Shown here one piece after another: positions 25,069-35,036 of a stretch of 46,248 nucleotides of DNA. The stretch's first letter is position 1; the number at the start of each line of letters is the position of its first letter. The stretch spans positions 1-46,248 of the forward strand of contig CAUJIO010000067.1 in NCBI GenBank assembly GCA_963205315.1, given 5' to 3'. A model generated the notes under the pieces. That model saw only the letters and a list, made by a program, of their open reading frames with translations, was not told the DNA's origin and did no database searches. This DNA is from Pseudomonadota bacterium. GTDB lineage: Bacteria > Pseudomonadota > Alphaproteobacteria > Rhizobiales > Aestuariivirgaceae. The position numbers and the translations under genes were made by a program.

Positions 25069-27822
25069 TCAGGCGAACGCCCCATGGCAGTGCTTGTACT
25101 TCTTGCCTGAGCCACAGGGGCAGGGCTCGTTGCGGGCGACCTTGCCCCAGGTGGCGGGATCTTTGGGGTCGATCGCGGCGGCCTGCTGCTGATCGTCCTG
25201 CTCCATATCGATGAGGACCATGCCTTCACCCACATCATCCTCGCCGGTGAAGGCGTCGATGTGATGGGCTTGCATGTCGGGCAGTTCATCCTCGTCGGGC
25301 AAATCGTCGCCGAATTCGTCCGGCTGATCGTTGGGCCCACGCAGCTGCACTTCAACGCGCATCACCTGGGCGGTGACATTCTCGCGCAGCTTGTTCACCA
25401 TCGCCTCGAAGAGATTGTAGCCTTCGGTCTTGTATTCATTCAGCGGGTCGCGCTGACCGTAACCACGCAGATGGATGACCTGACGCAGCTGCTCGACGGT
25501 GATGATGTGGTCGCGCCACAACTGGTCCATGGTGCGCAGCAGGAAGGTCTTCTCGACCTGGGCCATGATCTCCGGGCCATACTTCTCACGCTTTGAAGCA
25601 TAGAGATCATCGGCCGCCTTTGTGATGCGTTCACGGATTTCCTCGTCCGCGATGCCCTCTTCCTTCGCCCAGTCTTCCACCGGGAAGTCAATGCCGATGG
25701 ACTCGCGGAGATGCTCGCGCAGGCCGGCGGCATCCCACTGCTCGGCATAAGCGTTCTCAGGCATGTGCTTGGTGACCAGATCGTCGATCACGTGGTGGCG
25801 CATGTCGGTGATGGTTTCGGCCACCTCCTCGCCCTTCATGATGCCGATGCGCTGTTCGAAGATCACCTTGCGCTGATCGTTCATGACGTTGTCGAACTTC
25901 AGCAGGTTCTTGCGGATGTCGAAGTTGCGGGCTTCGACCTTCTGCTGCGCCTTTTCCAATGCCTTGTTGATCCAGGGATGGACGATGGCCTCGCCCTCCT
26001 TGAGACCCAGGGTCTGCAACATCTTGTCCATGCGGTCGGAACCGAAGATCCGCATCAGATCGTCTTCGAGCGACAGATAGAACAGCGAGCGTCCAGGGTC
26101 GCCCTGGCGGCCGGAGCGGCCACGCAGCTGGTTGTCGATGCGGCGGCTCTCATGGCGTTCGGTGCCGATGACGAAGAGGCCGCCGGCGGCCAGAACCTTC
26201 TGCTTGTCGGCTTCGATCTCGGCCTTGATGGCTTCGATCCTGGCGTAGCGTTCGGGCCCTGCGGCGACGTCGGCGAGTTCGTTGGCGATGCGCATTTCGA
26301 GGTTGCCGCCCAATTTGATGTCGGTGCCGCGGCCGGCCATGTTGGTGGCGATGGTGACAGCGCCGGCGACGCCTGCCTGAGCGACGATTGCGGCTTCCTG
26401 CTCGTGGAAGCGGGCATTCAGAACGGCATGCGGAATGTTGCGGGCCTTCAGAAGCGCATCCAGCACTTCTGACTTCTCGATCGACGTGGTGCCGACGAGC
26501 ACCGGCTGGCCACGGCCGCGGGCTTCCTCGATGACCTCAACGATGGCTTCGTATTTCTCGCGCGCGGTGCGGAAGACCTGATCGTCCTCGTCCTTGCGGG
26601 CGACCGGGACATTGGTGGGAATGTCGAGAACATCGAGCTTGTAGATGTCCATGAATTCCTCGGCCTCGGTCAGAGCCGTGCCGGTCATGCCGGCAAGCTT
26701 CTCGTACAGGCGGAAGTAATTCTGGAAGGTGATCGAGGCGAGCGTCACGTTTTCGGGTTGAATGGCCACGTGTTCCTTGGCCTCGAGCGCCTGATGAAGG
26801 CCTTCGGAATAACGCCGGCCAGGCATCATGCGGCCGGTGAACTCGTCAATGATGACAACCTGGTTGTCCTTGACGATGTAATCCTTGTCGCGCTGGAACA
26901 GCTTGTGGGCGCGCAGCGCCTGCTGCACATGGTGGACGATGGTGACGTTCTCGGCGTCGTAGAGATTGGTGCCGCGCAGCAGGCCGGCGCCGCCCAGCAC
27001 CTGTTCGAGATGCTCGTTGCCCTTTTCGGTGAGCGTGCAGGAGCGTTGCTTCTCGTCGAGATCGTAATCCTCGGCGGTGAGCGCGGGGATGTACTGGTTG
27101 ACGGCGTTATAGAGATCAGACTTGTCGTCGACAGGACCTGAAATGATGAGCGGCGTTCTCGCCTCGTCGATGAGGATCGAGTCGACTTCGTCGACGATGG
27201 CGAAGTGATGGCCACGCTGCACCATCTCCTCGAGATGGTATTTCATGTTATCGCGCAGATAGTCGAAGCCCAGTTCGTTGTTGGTGGCATAGGTGACGTC
27301 GCAGGCGTAGGCGTCGCGGCGCTCCTGGTCGCTGAGACCGTGGACAATGACGCCTGTGGTGAGGCCAAGGAAGCCATAGACCTGTCCCATCCAGCTGGCG
27401 TCGCGGCGGGCGAGGTAGTCGTTCACGGTAACGACATGGACTCCCTTGCCGGTCAGGGCGTTGAGGTAGACCGCGAGCGTTGCCACCAGCGTCTTGCCTT
27501 CGCCGGTCTTCATTTCGGAGATGCGGCCTTCGTGCTGCACCATGCCACCAATCAACTGCACGTCGAAGTGGCGCTGGCCCAGGGCGCGGCGGGCGGCCTC
27601 ACGCACGGTTGCGAAGGCGGGAACGAGCAGGTCGTCAAGGCTGGTGCCGGCGGCATACTGTTCCTTGAACATCGCCGTCCGGCCACGCAGCGCCTCGTCG
27701 GAAAGAGCCTGCAATTCAGGCTCCATGGCGTTGATCTTGGCTACGATGGGACGGTACTTGGCGACCTTGCGGTCGTTGTTCGTGCCGAAAATCTTTGCGG
27801 CGATACCGCGCAATCCGAGCAT
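25069..27822 (-). CDS. secA: preprotein translocase ATPase SecA
   Basis: Motor of the Sec export pathway, cycling between cytoplasm and SecYEG. Walker A is [18 protein letters not shown], the DEAD-type motif is [20 protein letters not shown], and the [10 protein letters not shown] block is intact. The C-terminal zinc motif [14 protein letters not shown], used for SecB and lipid binding, ends the protein. Start at 27822 is chosen ([13 protein letters not shown]) because AAGGA lies nine bases upstream and it matches family N-termini. Predicted length is 917 residues. Confidence 0.98.
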   Translation of the reverse strand: MLGLRGIAAKIFGTNNDRKVAKYRPIVAKINAMEPELQALSDEALRGRTAMFKEQYAAGTSLDDLLVPAFATVREAARRALGQRHFDVQLIGGMVQHEGRISEMKTGEGKTLVATLAVYLNALTGKGVHVVTVNDYLARRDASWMGQVYGFLGLTTGVIVHGLSDQERRDAYACDVTYATNNELGFDYLRDNMKYHLEEMVQRGHHFAIVDEVDSILIDEARTPLIISGPVDDKSDLYNAVNQYIPALTAEDYDLDEKQRSCTLTEKGNEHLEQVLGGAGLLRGTNLYDAENVTIVHHVQQALRAHKLFQRDKDYIVKDNQVVIIDEFTGRMMPGRRYSEGLHQALEAKEHVAIQPENVTLASITFQNYFRLYEKLAGMTGTALTEAEEFMDIYKLDVLDIPTNVPVARKDEDDQVFRTAREKYEAIVEVIEEARGRGQPVLVGTTSIEKSEVLDALLKARNIPHAVLNARFHEQEAAIVAQAGVAGAVTIATNMAGRGTDIKLGGNLEMRIANELADVAAGPERYARIEAIKAEIEADKQKVLAAGGLFVIGTERHESRRIDNQLRGRSGRQGDPGRSLFYLSLEDDLMRIFGSDRMDKMLQTLGLKEGEAIVHPWINKALEKAQQKVEARNFDIRKNLLKFDNVMNDQRKVIFEQRIGIMKGEEVAETITDMRHHVIDDLVTKHMPENAYAEQWDAAGLREHLRESIGIDFPVEDWAKEEGIADEEIRERITKAADDLYASKREKYGPEIMAQVEKTFLLRTMDQLWRDHIITVEQLRQVIHLRGYGQRDPLNEYKTEGYNLFEAMVNKLRENVTAQVMRVEVQLRGPNDQPDEFGDDLPDEDELPDMQAHHIDAFTGEDDVGEGMVLIDMEQDDQQQAAAIDPKDPATWGKVARNEPCPCGSGKKYKHCHGAFA

Positions 27823-28148
27823 CTGATTCGTTCCTTCAGGGAGGGGGAAAACCCCGGCGTCGTGGCGCTTTCTAGTCAAGTTGCGGCGCGGGGGCAATCA
27901 GCCGCGGAAAGATAAATCGTGAAATGGGATCAAGATCACGCGATTTCAATGTGTTGCTTATACGCAACAGGCCTTTCAATGTCGCGCCAGACCCTTGCAA
28001 CCCTCGGATAACAAGACCATTGTGCGGCGCAGTTCGCGGCTCGCCCCGGTGGTGCAGCGAGGCTTATTGTTGCCTTCTTTGAAGGCCAAACAGCGTCGAT
28101 CGGAACGGGGCGTTCCAGTCGCGGAGACCTTGTAATACGGTGGAACCT
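27823..28148. other. 326-bp divergent region between secA and the foldase gene
   Basis: No gene is seen. It holds the secA promoter candidate and two hairpins: AAATCGTGA / TCACGCGATTT (27914-27946, two-base bulge) and TGTTGC / GCAACA (27952-27969). No T-run follows either, so they may be leader structures or operators rather than terminators. Confidence 0.45.
27869..27897 (-). promoter_or_regulatory. possible secA promoter
   Basis: On the minus strand TTGCCC (27897-27892), a 17-bp spacer and TAGAAA (27874-27869) lie about 47 bases before the secA start. Each box matches the sigma-70 consensus at four of six positions. Confidence 0.4.
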
Positions 28149-29117
28149 ATGTCGTTGTCTCGCACTTTCCTGAAATATTCCGCAGTTGCCGCCGTGCTTG
28201 GACTGAGCCTCGCCGGTCCCGTCCTGGCGCAGGACGCCATCAAGGACGACAAGGTCATTGCCATCGTCAACGGCCACGAGATCAAGGTCTCGGAAGTGCA
28301 GATGGCGACCGATGATATCATTGGCCAGTTGCCCGACCTGCCGCCGAAGCTGAGGTTTCCCTTCGTCGTCGAATATCTGATCGAGCGCCATCTGCTGGCG
28401 CAATACGCCGTGAAAGAGGGCATTGGCGACACGGAAGAGTACAAGCGCCGCCTGGCCCTTTACCAGGCCAAGGCGCTGCGCGACGCCTATTTCTTCCAGA
28501 AGATCCGCCCCATGGTCACGGAAGAGGAAATGAAGGCGGTTTACGACGAGGAGTCGGCCAAGCTGCAGCAGACCGAACGGGTTCGTGCGCGCCATATCCT
28601 CGTCGGCACCGAACAAGAGGCCAAGGATATCCTCGCCCGCCTGCAGAAGGGCGAGAAGTTCGAAGATCTGGCCAAGCAGTTCAGCCTCGACGGATCCAAG
28701 GACTATGGTGGCGATCTCGGCTACTTCACCCAGCCTGAGATGGTGCCGGAGTTTTCCAAGGCGACCTTTGCGCTCAAGGTCGGCGAGACCTCGCAGCCGG
28801 TGAAGACCGATTTCGGCTGGCACATCATCCGGCTGGAAGACCGCAAGCAGGGCGCTGCCCAGCCTTTCGATCAGGTGAAATCGGCGATCCGCAACGTGCT
28901 GTTGCGGAAGAAGGTTTCGGAGACCATGGAGAAGATCCGCAGTGCCTCCAAGGTCGAGATCGTCGACGAGGACCTGAAGAAATATGCCGAGGACGCCGCC
29001 AAGGCTGCCAAGGCGTTTCAGGAAAAGCAGCAGAAGTCCCTGGACCAGACCGGGGCTGGCGGCGATGCGCTGATTGAATCGACCGGCGGCAAGGGCGACC
29101 TGCAGATCCAGCAATAA
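28149..29117 (+). CDS. exported peptidyl-prolyl isomerase, parvulin/SurA type
   Basis: Periplasmic folding helper of 322 residues. A Sec signal peptide spans residues 1-28 (SAVAAVLGLSLAGPVLAQ). A SurA-like N-terminal helical domain follows. The parvulin domain lies at about residues 128-235, with VRARHILVGTEQEA, the YGGDLGYF block and TDFGWHIIRLED. The Lys/Gln-rich C-terminus is probably flexible. ATG at 28149 is preferred to an upstream GTG at 28140 because GGTGGAA lies just before it. Position between secA and argJ is typical of Hyphomicrobiales. Confidence 0.92.
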   Translation: MSLSRTFLKYSAVAAVLGLSLAGPVLAQDAIKDDKVIAIVNGHEIKVSEVQMATDDIIGQLPDLPPKLRFPFVVEYLIERHLLAQYAVKEGIGDTEEYKRRLALYQAKALRDAYFFQKIRPMVTEEEMKAVYDEESAKLQQTERVRARHILVGTEQEAKDILARLQKGEKFEDLAKQFSLDGSKDYGGDLGYFTQPEMVPEFSKATFALKVGETSQPVKTDFGWHIIRLEDRKQGAAQPFDQVKSAIRNVLLRKKVSETMEKIRSASKVEIVDEDLKKYAEDAAKAAKAFQEKQQKSLDQTGAGGDALIESTGGKGDLQIQQ

Positions 29118-29153
29118 TCTTCACATTGAGGACGACTCGGAGGGGGGCTGTTC

Positions 29154-30392
29154 ATGGCACATCAGGTCTCGCCGCTGGCACCAGCGGCGTTCCCGGAGCT
29201 TCCGCCTATCGCCGGCGTCAGGCTGGCTGCGGCAGAAACCGGCATTCGCTACAAGAACCGTCCGGACGTGCTGATGGCACTTCTCGACCCCGGCACCACG
29301 GTTGCCGGCTGTTTCACCATGTCGAAGTCGCGTTCGGCTCCCGTTGACTGGTGCGCCGCCAATCTCGGCGGTGGGTCGGCGCGGGCGGTCATCATCAATG
29401 CCGGCAATGCCAATGCCTTCACCGGCAAGGCCGGCGTTGCGACGGTGACGGCAGTGGCCAAAGCGGCGGCGCACCAGCTGAAGTGCAAGGCCGGGGAGAT
29501 TTTCCAGGCCTCGACCGGGGTCATCGGCGAGCCGCTCAATCCGGACTTCATCACCGGCGCGCTTGGCCAGCTGGCGGCAGAGGCCGATCCCGACCGCTGG
29601 AGTGCTGCGGCGCATGCCATCATGACCACCGACACGTTCCCCAAGGCCTGCACGGTGAAGGCCAAGCTCGGGGGCAAGACGGTGACGATCAACGGCATCG
29701 CCAAGGGATCGGGCATGATTGCGCCGGACATGGCGACGATGCTGGTGTTCATCTTCACCGATGCTGCGCTGCCGGCAAAGATCCTGCAGAAACTGCTGAC
29801 GCGCGCCGTGAATCCAAGCTTCAACTGCATCACGGTCGATGGCGATACCTCGACGTCGGATACGGTGCTGATGTTTGCGACCGGCGCGGCGGGTGGTGCG
29901 CTCACCGGCTTGCGCTCGGCGGATGATGCGCGGCTCAAGGGTTTCTCGAAGGCGCTCGACACCCTGTGCATGGACCTGGCGCATCAGGTGGCGAGGGATG
30001 GTGAAGGCGCTGAGAAATTTATCGAGATCGCCATCACCGGTGCCGAGAATGACAAGGCGGCGCATCGCATCGCGATGTCGGTCGCCAATTCGCCGCTGGT
30101 GAAGACGGCGATCGCCGGCGAGGACGCCAACTGGGGCCGCGTCGTCATGGCGATCGGCAAGGCGGGCGAGAAAGCCATCCGTGACAAGCTGAAGATCAAG
30201 ATCGGCGGCATCACGGTGGCAAAGAACGGCATGCGTGATCCCTCCTACAAGGAATCCGATATCATGCCGCACATGAAGGGCCGGCACATCGTGATCGAAA
30301 CGGATGTCGGTGTCGGCAAGGGCAAGTCGCGCGTCTGGACTTGCGATCTCACGCACCGCTACATCGATATCAACGGGTCTTATCGTAGCTAG
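29154..30392 (+). CDS. argJ: bifunctional glutamate N-acetyltransferase / amino-acid acetyltransferase
   Basis: Transfers the acetyl group from N-acetylornithine to glutamate in the cyclic arginine pathway, and in bifunctional forms also uses acetyl-CoA. The autoprocessing site is the Ala-Thr bond in [16 protein letters not shown], which splits the chain into alpha and beta parts. The ending [15 protein letters not shown] is typical. Length 412 is normal. A strong GGAGGGG site precedes ATG. Whether it is mono- or bifunctional cannot be read from sequence. Confidence 0.96.
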   Translation: MAHQVSPLAPAAFPELPPIAGVRLAAAETGIRYKNRPDVLMALLDPGTTVAGCFTMSKSRSAPVDWCAANLGGGSARAVIINAGNANAFTGKAGVATVTAVAKAAAHQLKCKAGEIFQASTGVIGEPLNPDFITGALGQLAAEADPDRWSAAAHAIMTTDTFPKACTVKAKLGGKTVTINGIAKGSGMIAPDMATMLVFIFTDAALPAKILQKLLTRAVNPSFNCITVDGDTSTSDTVLMFATGAAGGALTGLRSADDARLKGFSKALDTLCMDLAHQVARDGEGAEKFIEIAITGAENDKAAHRIAMSVANSPLVKTAIAGEDANWGRVVMAIGKAGEKAIRDKLKIKIGGITVAKNGMRDPSYKESDIMPHMKGRHIVIETDVGVGKGKSRVWTCDLTHRYIDINGSYRS

Positions 30393-30420
30393 AGTGTTGT
30401 GAAACGACATTCTCCACATG

Positions 30421-30495
30421 CGTCATGGCCGGGCTTGTCCCGGCCACCTTTCAAACACGCTGAACGAGTTGGCCGGGACAAGCCCGGCCATGACG
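30421..30495. repeat. REP-like palindromic repeat
   Basis: A perfect 26-bp inverted repeat (arms 30421-30446 and 30470-30495; core GGCCGGGCTTGTCCCGGCC) flanks a 23-base loop in the argJ-mutT gap. Elements with this CATGGCCGGGCTTGTCCCGG core recur in intergenic DNA of several Hyphomicrobiales genomes, from general memory. It could stabilise or attenuate the upstream mRNA. Confidence 0.85.
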
Positions 30496-30514
30496 GTATT
30501 GGGGCGGGCGCGCG

Positions 30515-30913
30515 ATGAAGATCGTCCTCGTCGCCGCCGTGGCGCTGATCGATGCCGACGGCCGCGTGCTGATCTCGCAGCGGCCGATGGACAAGCAGCT
30601 TGGCGGCTTGTGGGAATTTCCGGGCGGCAAGGTTGAACCCGGCGAGCGGCCGGAGGTGGCCCTGATCCGTGAACTGAAGGAGGAGCTTGGCATTGATGTC
30701 GCCGAGTCCTGCCTCGCGCCGCTGACGTTCGCGAGCCACGCCTACGAGACGTTTCATCTGCTGATGCCGCTCTATGTCTGCCGCCGCTGGAAGGGGCAGG
30801 TCACGGGTGCCGAAGGGCAGGCCATTGCCTGGGTGAAACCGCTGAAGCTCAGGGACTATCCGATGCCGCCAGCGGACGTGCCGCTGATCCCGCATCTGAT
30901 CGATCTGCTGTAG
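30515..30913 (+). CDS. mutT: 8-oxo-dGTP diphosphatase (MutT-type Nudix hydrolase)
   Basis: Cleans oxidised dGTP from the nucleotide pool. The complete Nudix box GGKVEPGERPEVALIRELKE, then ELGI, is at residues about 36-58, with all catalytic Glu in place. At 132 residues it has standard MutT length and N-terminus (KIVLVAAVALIDADGRVLIS). The gene follows argJ with a REP-like element between. Related Nudix enzymes with other substrates are a minor alternative. Confidence 0.92.
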   Translation: MKIVLVAAVALIDADGRVLISQRPMDKQLGGLWEFPGGKVEPGERPEVALIRELKEELGIDVAESCLAPLTFASHAYETFHLLMPLYVCRRWKGQVTGAEGQAIAWVKPLKLRDYPMPPADVPLIPHLIDLL

Positions 30914-30947
30914 CCGCCCGGTTTTCTCCGGCGACGGGCTCGGACAA

Positions 30948-31781
30948 TTACAGTTTCTTTTCTTCCACTTTCAGTGCGTCGGCCAGCCTCGCCTTGGCGG
31001 AGCCGGGCTTGAGCGGCTGCTGCTGGCTGTCATGTGGCGACCAGCCGGTGGCCCAGGCGACTTCGATGGTGGCGCGGATGCGGCCATCGGCATCGGCGAA
31101 ATTCGAATGATATGCATTCACCGCAGCACCCAGCAATGTGCGGGTGACTGGCCTGCGCGAGCGGTCGGTCAGCGGGTTGGAGTAGCCGAGAGCGCGGATT
31201 TCGTGAATGAGCGCGATGGCATCGGCGTAGCGGACGATGGTGCGGTCAAGATCGGCCACGGGCAGCGCCAATCCGGCCCGCTGCAGCAAACCACCCAGTT
31301 CGCGCATGTCGATCATCGGTGCGACGCGGGGGCTAACGCCGCCCGTCACCAAGGCCTCCGCCGCCAGCCAGGACTGGCGCAACTCGCTCAGTGTATCGCC
31401 CGCGAAGAGGCAGGCGAGGAACAGGCCGTCCGGCTTCAAGGCCCGGCGCATCTGGATCAGTGCCCCCGGTACATCGTTGAAGCCCTGCAAGTCGAGCAGG
31501 CTGAAGACGGCGTCGAATTGACCGTCAAGCAGATCAAGATCATCACCGGGAGACGGCGTCTTGCAGACGACATCAGTCACCTGCCCAGACTCGCGCAGCC
31601 GTTCCGAGATGTATTGCGGCTCAGCGGCAATCAGCAGGACATGCTCGAAGCGTCGGTTGACGACGCCCAGCCGCTCCAGCAGTTCTTCAGCGACCGTTCG
31701 CGTCAGGATGTTGGCGTCCGGCTGTTGCCTGCGCCGCCGCCGTTCCGCCATCAAGGCGCGGTCGAACAGAGGTGAAGTCAC
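30948..31781 (-). CDS. methyltransferase-fold protein, NDUFAF5-like, with degenerate SAM motif
   Basis: A 277-residue protein matching the bacterial NDUFAF5/BioC-like group by its ends: PLFDRALMAERRRRR at the start, then NDVPGALIQMRRALKPDGLF, AGDTLSELRQSWL and SPRVAPMIDMRELGGLLQRAG. In this family motif I should read like LDIGCGxG. Here it is VLLIAAEPQYISERL, with no glycine pair, so SAM binding may be weak or lost. It starts five bases after the phosphatase gene ends. The neighbourhood with comF and grxC is usual for the order. Confidence 0.8.
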   Translation of the reverse strand: MTSPLFDRALMAERRRRRQQPDANILTRTVAEELLERLGVVNRRFEHVLLIAAEPQYISERLRESGQVTDVVCKTPSPGDDLDLLDGQFDAVFSLLDLQGFNDVPGALIQMRRALKPDGLFLACLFAGDTLSELRQSWLAAEALVTGGVSPRVAPMIDMRELGGLLQRAGLALPVADLDRTIVRYADAIALIHEIRALGYSNPLTDRSRRPVTRTLLGAAVNAYHSNFADADGRIRATIEVAWATGWSPHDSQQQPLKPGSAKARLADALKVEEKKL

Positions 31782-31786
31782 CTCGG

Positions 31787-32611
31787 TCAGCCAACCAGTT
31801 CAGACTTGATCAGCGTCCAGGTCTCAAGGTCCGGTGCCGAAATGATGCCGCCGTCGTGGCGGGTCGCGTCATAGGGGCTGCCATCGAGCAGTGCGGAGTA
31901 GCCACCAGCTTCGGAATGGATCAGCACGCCGGCCGCATGGTCCCACGGCATCAGCTTGTAATGCAGGGTGAAGTTGACGAGGCCGTCGGCGATCATGCGG
32001 TATTCATAGGCCGCACAGCGGTAGTTGAAGCAGGCCTTGGTCTTGGCGAGATTTGCCACGGTCCTGGAGCGCATCGGCTCAGGCATCAGGTACCAGGAGC
32101 TCAGACCCGTCATTTCCGACAAGGCGGCGGGCGGTGCGACTTTCAGGTCGCGTGCCTGGCCAGCCGAATTCTCGGCCCAGGCGCCGGTTCCCTTGAGGCC
32201 CTTGTGCCAATCCTTGCCGACGGGATCATAGATCAGGCCCGCCAGTGGCTGTCCCTTCGAGACGATGCCGGCCATGACGCCGAACAGCGGCAGACCCCAG
32301 GCGAAGTTCGAGGTGCCGTCGACCGGATCGACGATGATGGCGAGATCTGCGTCCTTGATCTTGTCGAGGAGCGCGTAATCGCGGGCCACCGATTCCTCAC
32401 CGACGAAAAGAGCATTGGGGAACGCCTTGGCGCAGGCATCGCGCATGCGCCACTCGGCCTGCTCGTCGGCATCGGTCACCAGATCGAGGGCGCCAGTCTT
32501 CTCGCGGATGCCATCGTTGCCCAGATCGCGGAAGCGCGGCATGATCTCGGTTTCGGCGGCTTCAGCCATGATGGCGGACAGGCGGTCAAGATCGGCTCGG
32601 GTGAAGGACAT
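31787..32611 (-). CDS. inositol-monophosphatase family phosphatase
   Basis: Mg-dependent phosphatase of 274 residues. Metal-binding motifs are present: the Glu in FVGEESVARD, DPVDGTSNFAWG, and the late WDHAAGVLIHSEAGG. In Hyphomicrobiales such proteins act on inositol phosphate, histidinol phosphate or 3'-phosphoadenosine phosphate; sequence alone does not decide. Start at 32611 (MSFTRADLDRLS) is chosen because GGAG lies eight bases upstream; the upstream open frame runs into the divergent comF region. Confidence 0.9.
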   Translation of the reverse strand: MSFTRADLDRLSAIMAEAAETEIMPRFRDLGNDGIREKTGALDLVTDADEQAEWRMRDACAKAFPNALFVGEESVARDYALLDKIKDADLAIIVDPVDGTSNFAWGLPLFGVMAGIVSKGQPLAGLIYDPVGKDWHKGLKGTGAWAENSAGQARDLKVAPPAALSEMTGLSSWYLMPEPMRSRTVANLAKTKACFNYRCAAYEYRMIADGLVNFTLHYKLMPWDHAAGVLIHSEAGGYSALLDGSPYDATRHDGGIISAPDLETWTLIKSELVG

Positions 32612-32699
32612 GAGGACTCCAAACGGATGATTTGTGCCGCTGTTAGACCAATCTCCGCTGCGAATCCACGTTTGCGCAATTCTCTGATAGCGTAGCGGC

Positions 32700-33461
32700 A
32701 TGCAGCTTTCGCTCGTCCACTGGCCCAGGCGCGCCTGGCGCGGATTTGTCGATCTGGTGACGCCCAGCCAGTGCCTTGGCTGCGGAGGGCCAGTGGGAGA
32801 ACCCGCCAGCCTGTGCATCGCCTGCTGGGGGAAGTTGCAGCATCTGGATGAGCCGGTCTGCGACATGCTGGGAACGCCATTCGCCTATGATCAGGGGCCG
32901 GGGTCTTTGAGTGCCGCTGCCCTCGCCAATCCACCGGAGTGGGACCGGTCGCGGGCCGCCGTAGCGTTTGACGATGCGTCGCGCGGGCTGGTGCATGCGC
33001 TGAAATATGAGGACCGGCAGGAGGCGGGGCAACTGATGGCGCGGCTGATGGCGCGGGCGGGCCGTTTGCTGATCGCCGAGGCGGACGTGCTTGTGCCGGT
33101 GCCGCTCTATCGCTGGCGGCTGTGGCAGCGGCGCTTCAACCAGTCGGCGTTTCTGGCCCAGCACATTGCAGGGATGACGCGGAAGCCCTGGCGGGCGGAT
33201 GTTCTCTACCGGCGGCGGCGGACCAAATCGCAGGTCGGGCTCGACCCCGCCGCCCGGCGCAAGAATGTGAAAGGGGCTTTCGTGGTGGCGCCGAAGGCGG
33301 TTGCGGCGATTGCCGGAAAAACCGTGCTGCTGATCGATGATGTGCGGACCACGGGGGCGACGGCGGAGGCCTGCGCGATGGCACTTAAGGCGGCGGGTGC
33401 TGCGCGTGTCACGCTGGTCAGCTTTGCGCTTGTCCAGGCCCCGGCGAAGTTACATATTTAA
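32700..33461 (+). CDS. comF: ComF family phosphoribosyltransferase-like protein
   Basis: A 253-residue protein with an N-terminal zinc-binding cluster (CLGCGGPVGEPASLCIACW, residues about 21-40) and a C-terminal PRTase domain whose PRPP-binding loop is VLLIDDVRTTGATAEA near residue 210. ComF proteins assist natural transformation in some bacteria and are widespread in non-competent ones. It heads a tight plus-strand operon with grxC, the nitrilase-family gene and DUF1178. Confidence 0.92.
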   Translation: MQLSLVHWPRRAWRGFVDLVTPSQCLGCGGPVGEPASLCIACWGKLQHLDEPVCDMLGTPFAYDQGPGSLSAAALANPPEWDRSRAAVAFDDASRGLVHALKYEDRQEAGQLMARLMARAGRLLIAEADVLVPVPLYRWRLWQRRFNQSAFLAQHIAGMTRKPWRADVLYRRRRTKSQVGLDPAARRKNVKGAFVVAPKAVAAIAGKTVLLIDDVRTTGATAEACAMALKAAGAARVTLVSFALVQAPAKLHI

Positions 33462-33468
33462 TAGCATC

Positions 33469-33735
33469 ATGACCACACAGCCAAAAATCACTGTCTACAC
33501 GACACCGTGGTGCCCCTACTGCCATTCAGCCAAGGCGTTGTTGAAGAAGAAGGGTGTCGCGTTCGAAGAGATCGACGTGCAGGATCCGGCTTTGCGCCAG
33601 CAGATGATGCTGAAGTCCCAGGGCCGCCGCACGGTGCCGCAGATTTTCATTGGCGACCGCCACGTCGGCGGCTCCGATGATCTTCATGAGCTGGACCGGC
33701 GTGGCGGGCTCGACGCGCTGCTGCAGCCCGCGTGA
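33469..33735 (+). CDS. grxC: glutaredoxin 3
   Basis: Glutathione-dependent thiol reductase of 88 residues with the dithiol active site CPYC at residues 14-17 (TTPWCPYCHSAK), the cis-Pro motif RTVPQIFI and the glutathione-binding GGSDDLHEL. Start at 33469 fits the family. It begins seven bases after comF and its stop overlaps the next start in a GTGA. Confidence 0.96.
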   Translation: MTTQPKITVYTTPWCPYCHSAKALLKKKGVAFEEIDVQDPALRQQMMLKSQGRRTVPQIFIGDRHVGGSDDLHELDRRGGLDALLQPA

Positions 33736-34589
33736 GAGTTCGCGCCGCAGCAATCCAGATGCGCACGGGCCGCGACATGGCCCGCAATCTGGCAGAGGCG
33801 GGTGAACTGATCCGCGCTGCCGCGGCAGATGGAGCGGTGTTTGTCTCAACGCCCGAGATGACCAACATCCTGGAGCCGGACCGGCCCCGGCTGAGGTCGC
33901 TGGCGCGGCGTGAGCCGGAAGATATGAGCGTTGCAGGCTTTGCGGCACTGTCCCGGGAGTTGGGAATCTGGCTCAACATCGGTTCGCTCGCACTGAAAGG
34001 TGAGGGCGAAAAACTCTTGAACCGGTCGCTGCTTTTCCGGCCTGATGGCTCGATCGCGGCGCGCTATGACAAGATCCATCTTTTCGATGTCGATCTGCCG
34101 ACGGGAGAGTCCTTGCGCGAGTCGCACGCCTATCAGGGTGGCGATTGCGCGGTCTTGGCGGAGACACCGTTTGGCAGACTTGGCCTGACGATTTGCTACG
34201 ACATGCGGTTTCCTCATCTCTACCACGCGCTGGCGCAAGCCGGGGCCGACATCTTCACCGTACCCTCGGCCTTCACTGTGCCGACAGGGCAGGCGCACTG
34301 GCATGTTCTGTTGCAGGCGCGGGCCATCGAGACGGGAAGCTTCGTGATCGCCGCGGCGCAAGGTGGCCGCCACGAATCCGGACGCGAGACCTATGGGCAC
34401 TCGCTCATCGTCGCGCCGTGGGGCGATGTGCTGGCAGAGGGTGGAACCGAGCCTGGTGTCTTGATGGCCGATCTCGATCCGGGAGCAGTGGCCGAGGCGA
34501 GGCGGCGCATACCTGCGCTGATGCATGCCAGACGGTATGAGGTTGAAAACTTGAATCCTGCGAGCAGCATTGCTACGTCTCAACCATGA
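33732..34589 (+). CDS. carbon-nitrogen hydrolase, nitrilase (Nit) family
   Basis: Amidase of 285 residues. The catalytic triad is visible: Glu in STPEMTN near residue 42, Lys in RYDKIHLFDVD near 116, and Cys in LTICYDMRFPHLY near 155. It most resembles the Nit1/Nit2 group, whose members remove deaminated glutathione or omega-amides; a neighbouring glutaredoxin gene suits a thiol-metabolite repair role, as inference. GTG start overlaps grxC by four bases. Confidence 0.9.
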   Translation: MRVRAAAIQMRTGRDMARNLAEAGELIRAAAADGAVFVSTPEMTNILEPDRPRLRSLARREPEDMSVAGFAALSRELGIWLNIGSLALKGEGEKLLNRSLLFRPDGSIAARYDKIHLFDVDLPTGESLRESHAYQGGDCAVLAETPFGRLGLTICYDMRFPHLYHALAQAGADIFTVPSAFTVPTGQAHWHVLLQARAIETGSFVIAAAQGGRHESGRETYGHSLIVAPWGDVLAEGGTEPGVLMADLDPGAVAEARRRIPALMHARRYEVENLNPASSIATSQP

Positions 34590-35029
34590 TCCGCTATGAT
34601 CTCATCTGCGACAAGGGCCACACGTTCGATGGCTGGTTCCGCGACAGCGCCGCCTATGATGCGCAGGCGGAGCGAGGACTCGTATCCTGCACCACCTGCG
34701 GCTCGGTGAAGATCGAGAAGCAGTTGATGGCGCCGGGCATTCCGGCAAAGGCCAATACAAAGTCCGAGTTACCGAAGACGATGGTGGCCGGACCTGTCGA
34801 TCCGCGGCTGGCGGCGATGATGCAGATGGTGCGCGACATGCGCAAACACGTCGAAGAAAATGCGGACTATGTCGGCGACAAGTTTGCCGAGGAAGCCCGC
34901 AAGATTCACTACGAGGAAGCCGAGCAGCGCGGCATCTATGGCGAGGCGACGGCCGAAGACGCCAAGGCGCTGATCGAGGAAGGCATTGCGGTGCATCCGC
35001 TGCCGCGGTTGCCGGAAGACGGCAACTGA
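34586..35029 (+). CDS. DUF1178 family protein
   Basis: A 147-residue conserved protein of unknown function. Cys-x-x-x-x-H (CDKGHTFDGWF) and CTTCG near residues 8-37 suggest a small zinc ribbon. A central helix (MMQMVRDMRKHVEENADYVG) and the motif FAEEARKIHYEEAEQRGIYG are typical of the family. It overlaps the nitrilase gene by four bases and ends the comF operon. Confidence 0.93.
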   Translation: MIRYDLICDKGHTFDGWFRDSAAYDAQAERGLVSCTTCGSVKIEKQLMAPGIPAKANTKSELPKTMVAGPVDPRLAAMMQMVRDMRKHVEENADYVGDKFAEEARKIHYEEAEQRGIYGEATAEDAKALIEEGIAVHPLPRLPEDGN

Positions 35030-35036
35030 GCGGTCC

